From contig NC_081415.1 of NCBI RefSeq assembly GCF_030272615.1, positions 365,683,667 to 365,747,666 of the forward strand: a stretch of DNA of 64,000 bases, in the 5' to 3' direction. Origin of the DNA: Cryptomeria japonica. Its lineage: Eukaryota; Streptophyta; Pinopsida; Cupressales; Cupressaceae. The position numbers and the translations under genes were made by a program. The notes under the pieces are model-generated. The model was not told where the DNA came from and ran no database searches. It saw only the letters and a program-made list of their open reading frames with translations. Positions 42,907 to 55,450 of this stretch are shown here, one piece after another; position 1 is the first letter of the stretch, and every line of letters begins with the position of its first letter.

Positions 42907-44700
42907 TGTTAGATCAACTTTGCATGGTCCGATGTAGACATGCCTGGTCATGATCCTAATTTAGTCATGCATCACCTCACCATAGCAGAAGGAGCCAAAC
43001 CTGTCAAGCAGAAACTTCGCAAGATGCATCCCTAGATTGTAGTTCTAGTCAAAGCAGAACTTAAGAAACTCCTAGATGTTGGTTTTATTAGACCAATTGA
43101 TTATATAGATTGGATATCCAATATTGTGCCCATCGGAAAACCAAATGGGGGCATTCGTATTTGTACTGACTTCAGAGATCTGAACAAAGCATGTCCTAAA
43201 GATGACTTCCCCCTACCAAACATCGACATAATAGTGGACCTAACAGCAGGAAATGCCATGCTTTCACTCATGGATGGCTTTTCAGGATACAATCAGATAA
43301 AGATCACACCAGAGGAACAACATAAGATGGCCTTCACATGTCCATGGGGAACATACTATTGGAATGTAATGCCTTTTGGTCTAAAGAATGTAGGAGCAAC
43401 CTATCAAAGAGCAATGACCACTATCTTTCATGACATGATGCATACCATAATGGAAGATTATGTTGATGACTTACTGGAAAAATACTAACAAGAGAAGGTC
43501 ATTTGGAAATATTAGAGAAAATCTTTAACAAACTTGAACAATATCATGTTTGACTCAACCCAAAGAAATGTATCTTTGGAGTAACCTCAGGGAAGCTTCT
43601 ATGATACATTGTCTCAAGCAAAGGCATTGAGGTTGACCCCACAAAGGTCAAAGCAATCATGGACATGCCACCTCCCGAGAATATTAGTCAGCTAAGGACA
43701 TTGCAAGGACGACTTCAATCCATCCGAAGATTCATTGTACAACTGGCAGATAAGTGTCACCCATTTACACACCTATTACACAAGAACATCCGCTTTCAAT
43801 GGGATGCTAGATGTCAGCAAGCATTCCAGATGCTAAAAGACTATCTCATGAATACACCATTGCTGATTCCACCAGATCCAAGTAGGCCTTTATTACTCTA
43901 TATATCAGCAACAAGTACAACATTGGGTGTACTATTGGCACAACACAATGCAGAAGGGAAAGAGTGTGCTGTTTACTACATCTCTTGCACACTGGTTGGC
44001 TATGAACTCAATTACACACATATTGAGTGTGCTTGCCTAGCAGTAATCTTGGCAGCCACTAAACTGAGGCACTATCTGTTAACACATAAAGTACAACTAA
44101 TTGCCAAGATTGATCCACTCAAATACTTACTCAATAAAGAAGCGCCGACAGACCGCTTGGCCAAATGGGTGATGATTCTAATTAAATTTGACATCGAGTA
44201 TGTGGATCGTAAGGCTATCAAAGGCCAACTTATTGTAGATCAGTTGGCCGATGCTCCCCTCATAGGTGATCATCCCCTCATTTCCAATTTTCCAGATGAA
44301 GAGATATTCATGATCACATCAGCACAACCATGGAAACTATACTTTGATGGTTCATACACTAGGCATGGCTTGGGGGCAGGCATTCTATTTATCACACCTC
44401 AAGGTGACAACATCTTGAAGTCTTACAGGCTCACATTTCCATGTACAAACAACATAGCTGAATATGAGGCCTTGATCATAGGACTCAGGTTAGCCATACA
44501 ATGGAAGTTACAAGAACTATAAGTATATGGCGACTCCCAACTGGTCATTCGACAAGCAACAGATGAATATCAGACCAAGGATGACAAACTCATGCCGTAA
44601 AAAAAAATGGTGGACAAATTAAAAACATCATTCACTACTATCACCTTTGAGAAGATACCCAGAGATCAGAATTGAGTAGTTGACGCTATGGCGACCATTG
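42907..44700 (+). pseudogene. Element B RT and dual RNase H
   Basis: RT motifs CTDFRDLNKACPKDDFPLP, LSLMDGFSGYNQIKI and YVDD (43459-43470). After the 1-base deletion the frame resumes (43659) with LLYISATSTTLGVLLAQ for the first RNase H and LYFDGSYTRHGLGAG plus NNIAEYEALI for the second. A stop at 44521 separates the second RNase H from its GDSQLV segment, and another change removes part of its end near 44675. Confidence 0.85.
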
Positions 44701-46082
44701 CATCTCTCCTAGATCTTCCATAGAATTCAACACGCTACGAGTTCTTGGTCGAACAGCTTTGGATTCCCATTTATGATATCCCCGAATCTGAGATGATATG
44801 TCACCTTATCGGTTCTGAATCCCCATGGTATGGTGAGTTCTATACCTACCTCCATGATCACACACTTCCTCCTAACCAATTGAATAACCAACGTAAAACC
44901 TTCATTCGCCAAACTGCTCGATATACCATCATTGCTGAAACCCTATACCAACGTAGTCTTGATGGTACTCTCCTTCGATGTCTAGAACATGATGAGATAA
45001 CAAAGGCCTTGGAAGAGGTACATGAAGGAATTTGTGGAACTCATGCAAGCGGTCCGTCACTAGCCAAGAAACTCCTACACACTGGATACTATTGGCCATC
45101 CATGGAAAAATACTCCTACTACTTTGTGAGAAAGTGCAAGAAATGCCAAGTTCATGGAGACCTGATACATGCACCAGCACAATAATTGCAACCAATCACA
45201 ACACCATGGCCTTTTTGTTAATGGGGCCTTGACCTTGTGGGTAAAATCCATCCATCTTCATCCAACAGTCACAAATTCATTATTACCGCCACCGAATACT
45301 TCACAAAGTGGATTGAAGCTGTTCCACTTACCCAAGTCACCGGCAAGCAGATCGCCTCATTCATCCTTAATTACATCATTTGCTGGTATGGTGTACCCAT
45401 GTCCATCATCACAGATAACAATCTTCCATTCAAAAATCAGGATGTTCGTGAGCTTTGTGAGAAATTTCACATCCAACACCGCTTTTCCACTCCCTATTAC
45501 CCACAAGGAAATGGTCAGGACGAAGCATCAAATAAAAACATATTAAGAATTCTTAAGAAGATAGTCAATGATGCCAACCATGATTGGCATGTTCAATTGA
45601 ATCCAACACTATGGGTGTATCGAACGAGCATTTGAACCCCTACAGGCTCAACTCCCTACTCACTAGTCTATGGTGCAGAAGCTATCTTACCTATTGAGGT
45701 CGAGATACCATCTCTATGGGTTTCCTTGCACAATCTCATAGATGATAAGGCATACAGAGTATCCCGTCTCCAAGATTTAGAGCTACTTGATGAGAAGTGA
45801 CAAGCTGCATACAATCACCTCAAAGCCTATCAACAGTGCATGAGCAAGAGCTATAATCATCGAGTTAGACCTCACACATTCGAGGTAGGCGATCTTGTTC
45901 TTCAAGAAAATCCTTGTAACCAACCCAACCAAGAACATCAGGGAAAGTTTGAATCAAATTAGCTGGGTCCATATGTTATTACTGCTATATTTGGGTCTGG
46001 GGCATACCAGTTGGCTACTTCCGAAGGAGAACTGCTAGCAGATCCAATCAACAACATGCACCTCAAACGGTTTTATACATAA
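44701..46082 (+). pseudogene. Element B integrase
   Basis: HHCC part (HEGICGTHASGPS, CKKC) within 44745-45185, first Asp in WGLDLVGK after a TAA at about 45217, second Asp in MSIITDNNLPFKN, and the catalytic Glu kept in NGQDEASNK (about 45520). GPY-like end with LGPYVITAIF after a TAG at about 45961. Stops at 45181, about 45217, 45634, 45799 and 45961. B keeps the Glu that element A has lost. Confidence 0.85.
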
Positions 46083-47520
46083 GCTGCACAGAGCATTAGG
46101 CTCCCATACATATCGACAACAACATAAAAAACATTCAGATAAATGTCCTGAAGAAAATACAAAAACATCAAAATAGTAAAGAAAAATGATGCATCCAAAT
46201 GGTGAACAACCACTCCGGTGGCACCTTGGGTAAGTGCGATGGTGAAAACCTGGCAAACAGGGGCCACTCATAAAGGCTATAGCTCCATTTTCTTTCAGAC
46301 TTGTTGCGATCACATTCACTACATTCACTCATCCATCCATCCATCCAAACCATGACTTGTTATTAATATGCAATCAAGGATAGTACTGCATGCATCTCGC
46401 ATCCTGCTTTTTCAAAGTCATGCCTAAACTGGGGGCAATACCCTGAACCTATTTGATGGAAGTGGATTATGCATTACTTGTAATTCATTGGTTCTTCATT
46501 CAAAACTATCTCACAAAATCCAAAAACATTCAAAACAATCATCACAAAATCCAAAAACACTCAAAATCCCAAAACATTATAAAACATCAAACAATCAATC
46601 AAAAACATGGCAACGCCTTGTACATACGTTTTTCAAAGCAGATAACAAGCAAACATTGTGAAATACTCCAAACGATGATCACTTATCCGATCAACCAAAC
46701 AATCAACATCAACGCACCCAGTGTCTTAAACAAGGATGCATCCTTCCCTACCAAAAAAAAAGACAAAAATGACATTTTCTTTGACAAGAAAAATTTGTTT
46801 AAAGCTATCAAGTACTCGGTTGATTTGTAGGTTATTCATTCAGGTTCCTACAACATTGTTTGTGTATCTTCTGCGAGTTATTCCGATGAAGTACTGGGGC
46901 ATGTACTAATGGTGTCTACATGGGAAGTTCACTAAGCTATGTGATCTTATGCGAAATACAATCATGGATCACTACGACTCGCTGACTACATCGTATACCT
47001 CGACCATATGAGCATGAACCATTATCGAGGATCCATATTCTTTATTCTTTATATATGCTGCTTGCTTGCAGGTACCATGCTCCATCTTTGGTTCCTACTA
47101 CCTCATCCAAAATGGTTTATCTCTGATTACGATATGCACTTGTCTCAGGATATGATCGGCAAAAGATTAAGGAGGACGCTCCAAGTAATGCAGGAAAGGA
47201 TATAATCCTTGTCTGTTTTGCAAGCAATACTCAGGTCAACTTGATCCATTATATCAAGTTGCTTGTATTAACTTGCTATATCAAAATTCATGTAAGAACT
47301 ACTCAGGTCATCTTGAATCATTATGTCAAGTTGCTTATATTTTTCTTACAACATTTTAAAGCTCAATGATGAAAATAAATCACTATGGATTGTCATTCCA
47401 TCTCATCTGTTTATATTGCATTCCGTTGCATATCGTTCATCCATTTACTCATTCATTATTCATATGCATAGTTTTGTGTGCAAGTGTGAACAAAGTTAAT
47501 ATGAGCAGTTATGTAAAAAT
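46083..47520 (+). mobile_element. 3' untranslated region of element B
   Basis: Collinear with 6337-4791 of element A. It has a near-G-free tract (about 46500-46600), a polypurine-like tract (46425-46441), the hairpin pair (47237-47261 and about 47308-47332) and no convincing gene. Reading frames such as 46453-46830 and 47008-47205 are short and not conserved in A. Confidence 0.7.
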
Positions 47521-48560
47521 TGAGTTGGTCTTGGATACAATCACGACATAGTACTCTGATACATCATCAATGCATCATACAAAATCTAAACAACCTTGAA
47601 TTCATCTATCATGATCATATCATCATCATTACATCTAGTTGCATAAAATTACATATAGTTCATTATCATTTGTTGACATTAGTCTTATTATATCATTTCA
47701 TCATCGCATAGTCATGACATTTCGATTCATTCATATGATACAAATGACCTTGATTGTATTAACCATTACTATGTATTCATTTAATATCATTTACAACTCA
47801 TCATTTATTATCATTTAAACTTATTTACCATACATTTGTTTAGATTCCCATAGTTGCATACATTTATTTATCTATCCATTAGTTAAGTGAATTCATTTAT
47901 CCATTTAGTATATTTTTATACTCATTCAATTCATTTCATTTAGGATTGATTACAAACATGCATTCATTCTACTTTTTAATTGCATTAAGGTGCGGTTATT
48001 CATGAATTGCATTATCATTTCACTTCATTATATTTTCCAACATTTAGAATCATCAAACAAAATCATTTTCCTCAACATTGATTCATACATTATCCATATG
48101 CATTCATTTAGAAATCATCATTTAAACATTTGTACTTTACATTTGTTTATCCATATTACATTCATCTAACAAACATATAGATGCATTTACATATATAAAT
48201 CATTCATTCAACACATTACATTAGCATCATTGCATTGTCTCATCAAAACATATAAACCAAAGTACCATCAGAATCATCATTGCATTATGCACATATAAAT
48301 CATCATCGCATTTCCATACATAAATCATTCATGCATATCAACCTGCATCCACATATTAGCATCACATTATAAAATATGCATATAGACATCATGTAAAAAT
48401 AAATCATCATAAAAACATGCATATATGAATCATCTCATAAACACATACATATAGCAAGTACAACTATCCATCTGAGCATAAAATCATAAAATTATCATCC
48501 TGCAGAAGAATCCATACATGCCATCAAAATGCATATCAACATAAAATATGGGATCTCCTC
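47521..48560. repeat. Low-complexity catcattta-rich DNA
   Basis: About 1 kb of A, T and C with few G on the plus strand, built from irregular repeats of cattcattta, catcatt and catatatgaatcat types. No gene is seen. It may be an expanded part of element B's 3' region or a filler between B and the Copia fragment. Confidence 0.55.
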
Positions 48561-48585
48561 ATATATCATATCATATTGCCAAAAA

Positions 48586-50094
48586 TATACAGATGAAGAT
48601 TGGATTAAGGCAATGGAAGAGGAGCTGGACTAGATAGAAAAGAATGCAACAGGGTCTTTGGTACCCAGACCGGAACACAAGAATGTCATAGGTACCAAAT
48701 GGGTCTTCAGGAATAAGCTGAATGAAGAAGGCACAGTTGTAAGGAACAAGGCAAGACTTGTATGCAAGGGATATGCTCAGGAAGAGGGAGAAGACTATGG
48801 AGAAACCTTTGCCCCAGTGGCTAGACTGAAAGGTGTTCGAATGCTACTTGCATTTGCAACATTTAAGGGATTCAAGGTATACCAGATGGATGTGAAGTCT
48901 GCATTCTTGAATGGAACCTTAGAAGAGGAAGTGTATATTGAGCAACCAGATGGGTTTACCTTATCAGAAGATAGTAACATGGTGTGTAGATTACACAAGG
49001 CCCTGTATGGATTGAAACAAGCACCAAGGGCATGGTATGAACGGTTACACTCTCATCTTGTGAAGATAGGATTTCAGAGAACAAGTGAGGACAACAACAT
49101 CTACCTGAAATCTGAAGGTGATCAGAATTTGATCTGTGAAGTGTTTGTAGATGACATAATCTTCGGAGGAGATGATGAAATGAGTCATACATTTGCAAAT
49201 GAAATGAAGAAAGAGTTTGAGATGTCTCTCATTGGAGAGATAAAGTTCTTCATTGGTCTACAAATTTAGTGGATGAAAGAAGGAATCTTCATTACCCAGT
49301 CCAAGTATATCAAAGAGGTATTGAAGACCTTTGGCATGGAGGAGAGAAAACCGGTTGGAACGCTGATGGTGACCGGCTACAAACTGACTAAGGAGGATGA
49401 CTCAGCGTTGGTGAATGAGGAGTATCGGTCAATGATCGGTAAGATGCACTATGTGGTGCACAACAGACTAGATATTGCTCATGCAGTGGGCATAGTAGCC
49501 CATTTTCAGAAGAGTCCAAGAGAATCCCACTTGGTAGCGGTAAAGAGGATTCTTAGATACCTGAAAGGGACAGTTGATTATGGATTGTGGTATCCATATA
49601 ATGGCGACTTTGATCTCAAAGTGTTTACCAATGCAGATTGGGCAGGTAATGTGGATGACCGGAAGAGCACAACCGGTGGAGCGTTCTTCCTTGGTGGAAG
49701 ACTAGTCTCTTGGACAAGCAAGAAGCAGAGCTGTATTTCCCAGTCTACAGCGGAAGCAGAATATGTGGCAACATTTATGAACTGCACTCAGGCAATCTGG
49801 ATGAAGCATGTACTAAATGGCTTCAAAGTGCCTATATCTGAACTGGTGAGTATTTTTTGTGATAATACTAGTGCAATCAATATTTCCAAAAATCCAGTAT
49901 TGCATGCTAAGACAAAGCACATTGAACTCAAGTATCATTTCTTGAGAGAAAAGGTTTAGAATAAAGAGGTTGTATTAGAACATGTTTCCAGTAAGGAGCA
50001 ACTAGCAGACATATTCACTAAGCCCTTACCGAAGACTACATTTACCTATTTGAGAGGTGAATTAGGGGTTCTGCCCATTCATGAAGTAAACTAA
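48586..50094 (+). pseudogene. Copia RT and RNase H
   Basis: RT motifs: [55 protein letters not shown] and YVDD-type [11 protein letters not shown]. RNase H has NADWAGN, STAEAEYVA and CDNTSAI, followed by KTKHIELKYHFLREKV and ADIFTKPLP, which close Copia pol. Three in-frame TAG stops (48631, 49267 and 49957) are the only breaks I see, and each stands where Copia proteins usually have Gln. The frame ends at TAA 50092-50094. Confidence 0.9.
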
Positions 50095-50377
50095 AGTTTT
50101 GTGCTCCACATCAGTCAGGTACTACAGTGTCAAATCTTTCAGGATTGATGTGTTGAAGGATGCTACTCCATAGGGGGAGCAACATAGTGGAGAATGGAAG
50201 CTTGTGCCTCCACTTTGGCATTGTTGTCAAAGGGGGAGAAGATATCTGATGTATGGGGGAGAAGATATCTGATGATGTATGATATGGGAAAAGATATATG
50301 TTATAGTTGCACTGGTCTATGTTGTTTATAGTTGCAATGCTACACTGAGTATTGCCATCAATGCCAAAGGGGGAGAT
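50095..50377 (+). promoter_or_regulatory. Copia 3' untranslated part and polypurine tract
   Basis: A short region with repeated G-rich motifs (gggggagaagatatctgatg occurs twice, near 50231 and 50255) ending in aaagggggagat (50366-50377) directly before TGTTAGCATATGATG. This is the plus-strand primer site. Confidence 0.8.
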
Positions 50378-51775
50378 TGTTAGCATATGATGAAGCGGTG
50401 ACAATGTATGTTGTCATTGATGTCAATAAAATGCTCAAGCAGGTACATCGGTATGCACCGATATGAAGATTGGAAGCGGTTTTGGTCAACCGGGATGGAG
50501 TGAACCGGTGTTGGGCTTCACTAAGTGTGACTACTGGTTGGTAGTCTCTGTTCAGTTCTAGGGTTTCCGGTTTGGCCTATGCATTGCAACCGATGACATT
50601 CTGTGATGAGTTAGTTAAGAGATAAGGATCAGGATGCCACGTTAGTTGTGTGCACGTGAAGGATTTCCTTGAGGATTTTGCGCATGGAGATCGAATGCAT
50701 TGAATACCTACCTCAGGAATGCACGATTTTCTGAGCGATGTATGAAGAGCGCATGATGGGTTACCGTTTTCCAGATGCAGTGAAGATCAGATGATGTAGA
50801 GTGACTTGAGTTCTGTTTAGATCATTTCATTCTATGTAAATGTGTTTGGATGGTCAGATTTGGACTGCTTGAAATTATAAACCTAAAATACTTAGGGTTT
50901 AGGGTTTATGTTACCGACCTAATTTTTGCCTATAAGGTCGATGAGTTTTGATATTGTAAGTGTTGACAAATGTTGTGTTTGTGTTTGCATGTTGAGATAC
51001 TTGCCAAACCAGAGTGTGGAACCTGCAGAGTGTGATTGCAGAGGAGAGGAGCTGAAAAGGATCTGCCTTAGCAAGTAGTGTTGTTATCAGATCAAAGCTT
51101 TACCTGTTGACTTCTAACCATTTCAACAAAAGGAAAATCCCTTGACCGGGTAGTTTTAACAGGCTTGTTGTAAATCCTCTAACCAGGTGACTCAAGTTCA
51201 TTGAGTTCTTTAAATCCTCTAGCGAGGTAACCTTTAATAGGGTTTCAACCTTTAATAGGGTTTATAGCCATCCCTTAACTGGGTGATCTTTAACAGGATT
51301 GGTTCCTAACAGAACCTTATTGTAAAGTCTTTAACCGGACTAGGCTCCTAATAGAGCGAGTTTCAAAAGAGTTCAAAAACAAGTTTGTGGGTATTCATCC
51401 CCACCGTGGTTTTTCCCATTTGGGTTTCCACATGAAAAATTTGTGTCATGAGTTGTGCATTTTTCATGTGATGATTGAGCAGTCTTTGTTTAGGTGAATA
51501 TGCATGCAAAGCTAATGGTTATGGTATTACTGATACAACACATGCATGAGTATATTGGTGAAGTAGTTATCAAGTGTTGAATGTTATTTGAAGTATTCAG
51601 TTTTATTGGTTTAGTTGTCTGAAGTCTTATTGTGTTTAACCGATATTGCCATGGTTAAGTTCAGTGATGAAGACAACCGGTTAACATTGTTTTAACTTGA
51701 TAAGTTGTTGAGAAGTTTTTGTATGTACTGATTCACCCCCCTCCTAGTACCGATTAGGGTATTTGTTGTTCATCA
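50378..51775 (+). mobile_element. Copia 3' LTR (about 1.4 kb)
   Basis: Starts TGTTAGCATATGATGAAG after the PPT. The end is set at a CA near 51775 and is uncertain. The right half (51130-51370) has recurring phrases of the type cctttaaccggg and taatagggttt, a tandem-like pattern. A TATA-like attataaa lies at about 50874, followed by two telo-box-like ttagggttt units (50892-50907). Confidence 0.7.
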
Positions 51776-54092
51776 TTATTCATCACAAATATCTATGCAA
51801 CTATGTTGTCATTTAAGGAAAAGTTCCAATTAGCATTACATATGAAGGTAAAAGTTAAAATAAACATAGAAAATAGGCTTAGTCACACAAACCAAACGTA
51901 AATACTAAAAAAATAGAGATTGTTGGCACTTGGATGAGGGAGAAGGTCAAGGATAGGGTTAATGAGCCCAAAGCATCATGCTACATGAATGCAAACTAAG
52001 ATGAGATCAATGTGCATATAGGGTACACAATTATGATCTTTATAGTTACTTATGATAGATTATGTGATGTAAGAGCTTGATTATGGAGGTTACATTGGAA
52101 CCTTGACCATTATTACATGTCAAAAAGAACCTTTGAGTTGAGGAACACCACAAATTGGGACACCTAAGTTGGATTTGATTATGATATGTTATGATAAGTT
52201 ATAATAATTATGTGAAATATTCAAAGTATAGTTTGGAATTCAACTTGGGATGGGATGTTGGAATGGGGCTTGGGCACCATAACTCTTGCTCATGGTTTTC
52301 TATTTATAAGGTGTTTAATTGGAATTTTCATTTTATTGAAGAGATGTCCTTATGCTATCAGATTACTCTAGAATTTAATGCCAATGACACTCCTACAAGG
52401 GCATGTAGTTATATGTAATTATATTGTTATTATAATACAATTGATTTGTTGCTTTGGAGTGCAGGGTTCTCCTTGCAAAATGGTTTTCCACATGTATACC
52501 TATATGTTATAATTGTATTAGTTTTATGACTTGCATATCTATAGACTACCAATGCATGTTTTTGATTAAAAGGTGGAGAGGCTTTACAAGAATTCTAAAC
52601 CCAATTAAACCAAAATGTCAACCAAAGAAACAATTAACCATTAGCAAAACATCAACTAGTAAACCATAGTTCAAGTAAAACAAAAGAGAAAACAAACAAA
52701 GAAAACCATAGACATAGGAACCAACTACAACTTCCTCAAGGATTTTGTTGGTTCCCAAATCAACATATTGTCAAACCCTAAAAATATGCCAAGTTTGACA
52801 AAGGATTTGGCCAACGAACGAATTTGAACAAAGATGGTTACAATTCCATACTCTTTAGGCTTTGCCTAACCTTGGTGGGTAAACCAGCTTCACCATTAAT
52901 GACTATTCTTCAAAATTATGTGGTGACTTTATACAAATAAAATCTCATGCAAATTGAGGGTTTCTTCTAATCACAACTTTAATACAACTGCCCTTTGTTG
53001 TCTATTTTATATTGGCATGAGGGTGAAAAATACAATTCAAGTTAACTAAATTAAATCCTACATCAAAAAATGAAAAATATATATTCGAATTATTGATGAA
53101 TTCGAATGTTTTGGGAGCCAAACTGATTGGTGCCTTCTCCATAGGGCAGCAAAGTCAAATGATTAGATTGATATGTGTTCCTTTAATGGTTATACCTCTA
53201 ATAATTAGGCACTTTGTTATTCATTCTTTGCATAAACATGCAAGCAACTCAACCACAAGATCCTTCGTTTTAATCCAATTTAATTTCTTCAAACTACTGT
53301 AATTTATCTAATAGAATTTAATCTCTACTTGGGAGAACCCATCAAATAAATCACACATAAGACATGAAAACTTCGACAAATTAAATGTAAGAAAGAAAAT
53401 TGGAGATGGTGAAATGATCTATTTTTCATTAATTTCTTCAACCAACCCCCCCCCCCCCCCGGAAAAAAAATAAATACTGGTGAATCCCTACGACGGTCTT
53501 GGTTTCCTTTCTTATAGGTCAAGGAAGGAAGCTCAAGAATGTTTATAAAAGTCAGTTACATTTCAAGAAACCCTTTGAGCTACCCATTCAGACATATAGA
53601 GCAACATAATAACTTTGTATTACATTAACTACTTTTGCTTATCTTTAATTACATCGACCACAACATTACAAAGATACAATTGTCAAAGGAGAATAAACAT
53701 GAAAATAAAAGACTAACATCACTAAGGATCTAGAATCCTTTTGAGGTAGGAATGAAACACATCTAGCTCCCGTTAATAACCAAGAAGTGCCCGTGATCAT
53801 GGATCTGGCAAGGTCCCTTCTTCTGATGATTGAAATGTGTCTTTAACTTCCACTCTGAAATTGTTAGTGCTCGTATCTAAACAATACAAACTGAAAGAAC
53901 TTGAAACCAAAATTTGGGATAAAAAGCAAAAACTTAACTACTCTGCAACACATTATGAAAAAACAAGGCTTAATCCTCAGAGGGAGTCAAATACTTTTGT
54001 TCCCATTGAAACACTGTATATTGGCCACTTATATTCTTGAGTTTGTGACATATTTGCCAAATGATCTTTTCCACTTTTTGTCCAATATTCCT
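51776..54092. other. No gene recognised
   Basis: 2.3 kb of AT-rich sequence with only short frames and no transposon protein motif. It contains a run of 15 C (53446-53460) followed by GG and eight A. Confidence 0.5.
53446..53460. repeat. Run of 15 C
   Basis: Homopolymer C followed by GG and eight A, in otherwise AT-rich DNA. Length may be affected by sequencing or assembly. Confidence 0.9.
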
Positions 54093-55450
54093 CTAACCTC
54101 TGTGATGAATTAGGAGTAGTCTGCATCTAATGCAATCATCCAATCTAGGATAAAATTGAAATTTTGAACACTTATTTCTTGATCTTTCTGAAAAATGAGG
54201 GATTAGATTAGGGACTTTTTGAATGAATTCCTCCTCCCAATTGTCAAAATCCTTGAGCTGAGCATCTTCTCCAAGTATCTCTGGAATAGACCCGTGCTTG
54301 AATGTATGGAAAGGTTCAATTTTTGCTCTCATCTTATGTTGTTCCTCCCCTGACATTTATTGGATTTCATCAACAACCATATTCACCGTCTTCTCTATGG
54401 GCTTTAAAGCTGTTGGGGCATCAACACTTCTTTGTAGAACCTTATATAGGGTGACCAATGTATGTGGAATAGGTCGCCACTTCTTGAACAATGGATCTAG
54501 GATTAGGATGGGGTCATTTGCCTTCAACTGCTTCAATGCTTGTAACAAGGAATCATTGTGTGCATCTTCCATTTTGTCTATGACCAATTTCACCCTATGA
54601 TCCAAAATCTTTTCAAATATAGCAAAGAATTGATTTCTAACCCCTTCTTTAATATCCTCATTGAGCTTTTTTAACTTTTCAAATTCCTTCTCCCAGCCCT
54701 ATTACAATGTATTAATTTGTTCCACAGAAATTGTATCGACACCAGGCTCTTGAGCTGTGGGGACTAATAGATTACAATCTTTTTGCCTCGAGACGACACT
54801 GCTGCTCCTAATTGTTGTTTTAATTTTACATTTTCTATAAATAGCCGATTTATCTCTGCATTCATAACAATTTGGGCTCTCTCATATTCCACCAATTTAA
54901 GCTCCATATTCTTGACAACGACTTCAGTGAACATGGTCAAATGCATTGTCATGGTGGTTGCTTCCAATGCCGAAGTGTCCTTGAGTGTTTTGACCATAGC
55001 TATTCCTCTAATCTCTTGGACAACATCCAACAACTTCAGCTTTTCTATATTTTTGAGCTCTAACCACAAGGCCAAAATTTCAATTTTAGAATTGTAGCTT
55101 GTGCCACGCATCCCTTATCTTGAATCAAACTCTGAAATCAACATGGGGTCCTCTTGGTTTCTCACTTGGTCAAACAAAAATACTTTTTGTATTTCCATAC
55201 CTAGAATAATCAACATATCACTCTTCAACACCATCCTTCTGGCTCAATCTTGAGTTCTTTGAAAGTTTGGGTAACTATCTCGTCATGTTGAGATTCATCT
55301 ACCCCCATTTTGTTCATTTGCACTCTCTCCTCGAATTCTTTCATCTTCATTTTTATCCAAAAGTCTTTAAACTCAGGTATTGTTATAAACTCATAATCCC
55401 GTCACCTGAATCAAACAACACATCGAACATGGATTGTTGCAATGGCCTCT
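54093..55450 (-). pseudogene. Eroded unknown coding region
   Basis: Read on the minus strand, about 400 residues of protein-like sequence continue through a few frameshifts and stops: EFEERVQMNKMGVDESQHDE, LLDVVQEIRGIAMVKTLKDT, coiled-coil-like KNMELKLVEYERAQIVMN, NDPILILDPLFKKWRPIPHT, and FDNWEEEFIQKVPNLIPHF. One TAA at 54359-54357 is followed in the same frame by more coherent text. Charged and helical, with no catalytic motif that I recognise. It may be a gag-like or other mobile-element protein, or a host pseudogene. Confidence 0.5.

Larger units (their letters stand above)
38806..46082 (+). pseudogene. Element B gag-pro-pol polyprotein, broken
   Basis: Starts at an ATG (38806) whose product begins MAHTRSRSRQQEIEEEEEE and ends at TAA 46080-46082, aligning end to end with element A. 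In-frame stops include 39118, about 39310, 39502, 39643, 39946, 40106, 40570, 40891, 42910, 43033, 44521 and 45181. A 1-base deletion relative to A near 43478-43486, just after YVDD, shifts the frame; the RNase H and integrase parts continue in the next frame. Many stops replace CAG, CAA or CGA found in A. Confidence 0.88.
34780..48560 (+). mobile_element. Element B: Ty3/Gypsy, Tat-type, plus strand
   Basis: Same family as element A, in opposite orientation. Order: 5' LTR, tRNA-Trp PBS, leader, gag-pro-pol, 3' region. It inserted into the LTR of element D. The coding region has many stops and at least one frameshift. No 3' LTR is found: the 3' region fades into low-complexity DNA and then a Copia fragment. 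The right limit is therefore only the start of Copia similarity. Confidence 0.88.
48561..51775 (+). mobile_element. Ty1/Copia element, 5'-truncated
   Basis: Only the RT, RNase H, PPT and 3' LTR remain. Gag, protease and integrase are missing, and the 5' break falls at the start of RT similarity (about 48586). The LTR start at 50378 follows a typical Copia PPT. It is better preserved than the Gypsy elements around it. Confidence 0.85.

Noticed and set aside
47521-48560. Satellite array
   Set aside because: The catcattta-type motifs are irregular with no fixed period that I can see; low-complexity DNA fits better.
48586-50094. Copia fragment as a functional element
   Set aside because: Integrase, protease and gag are missing and three stops interrupt RT-RNase H.
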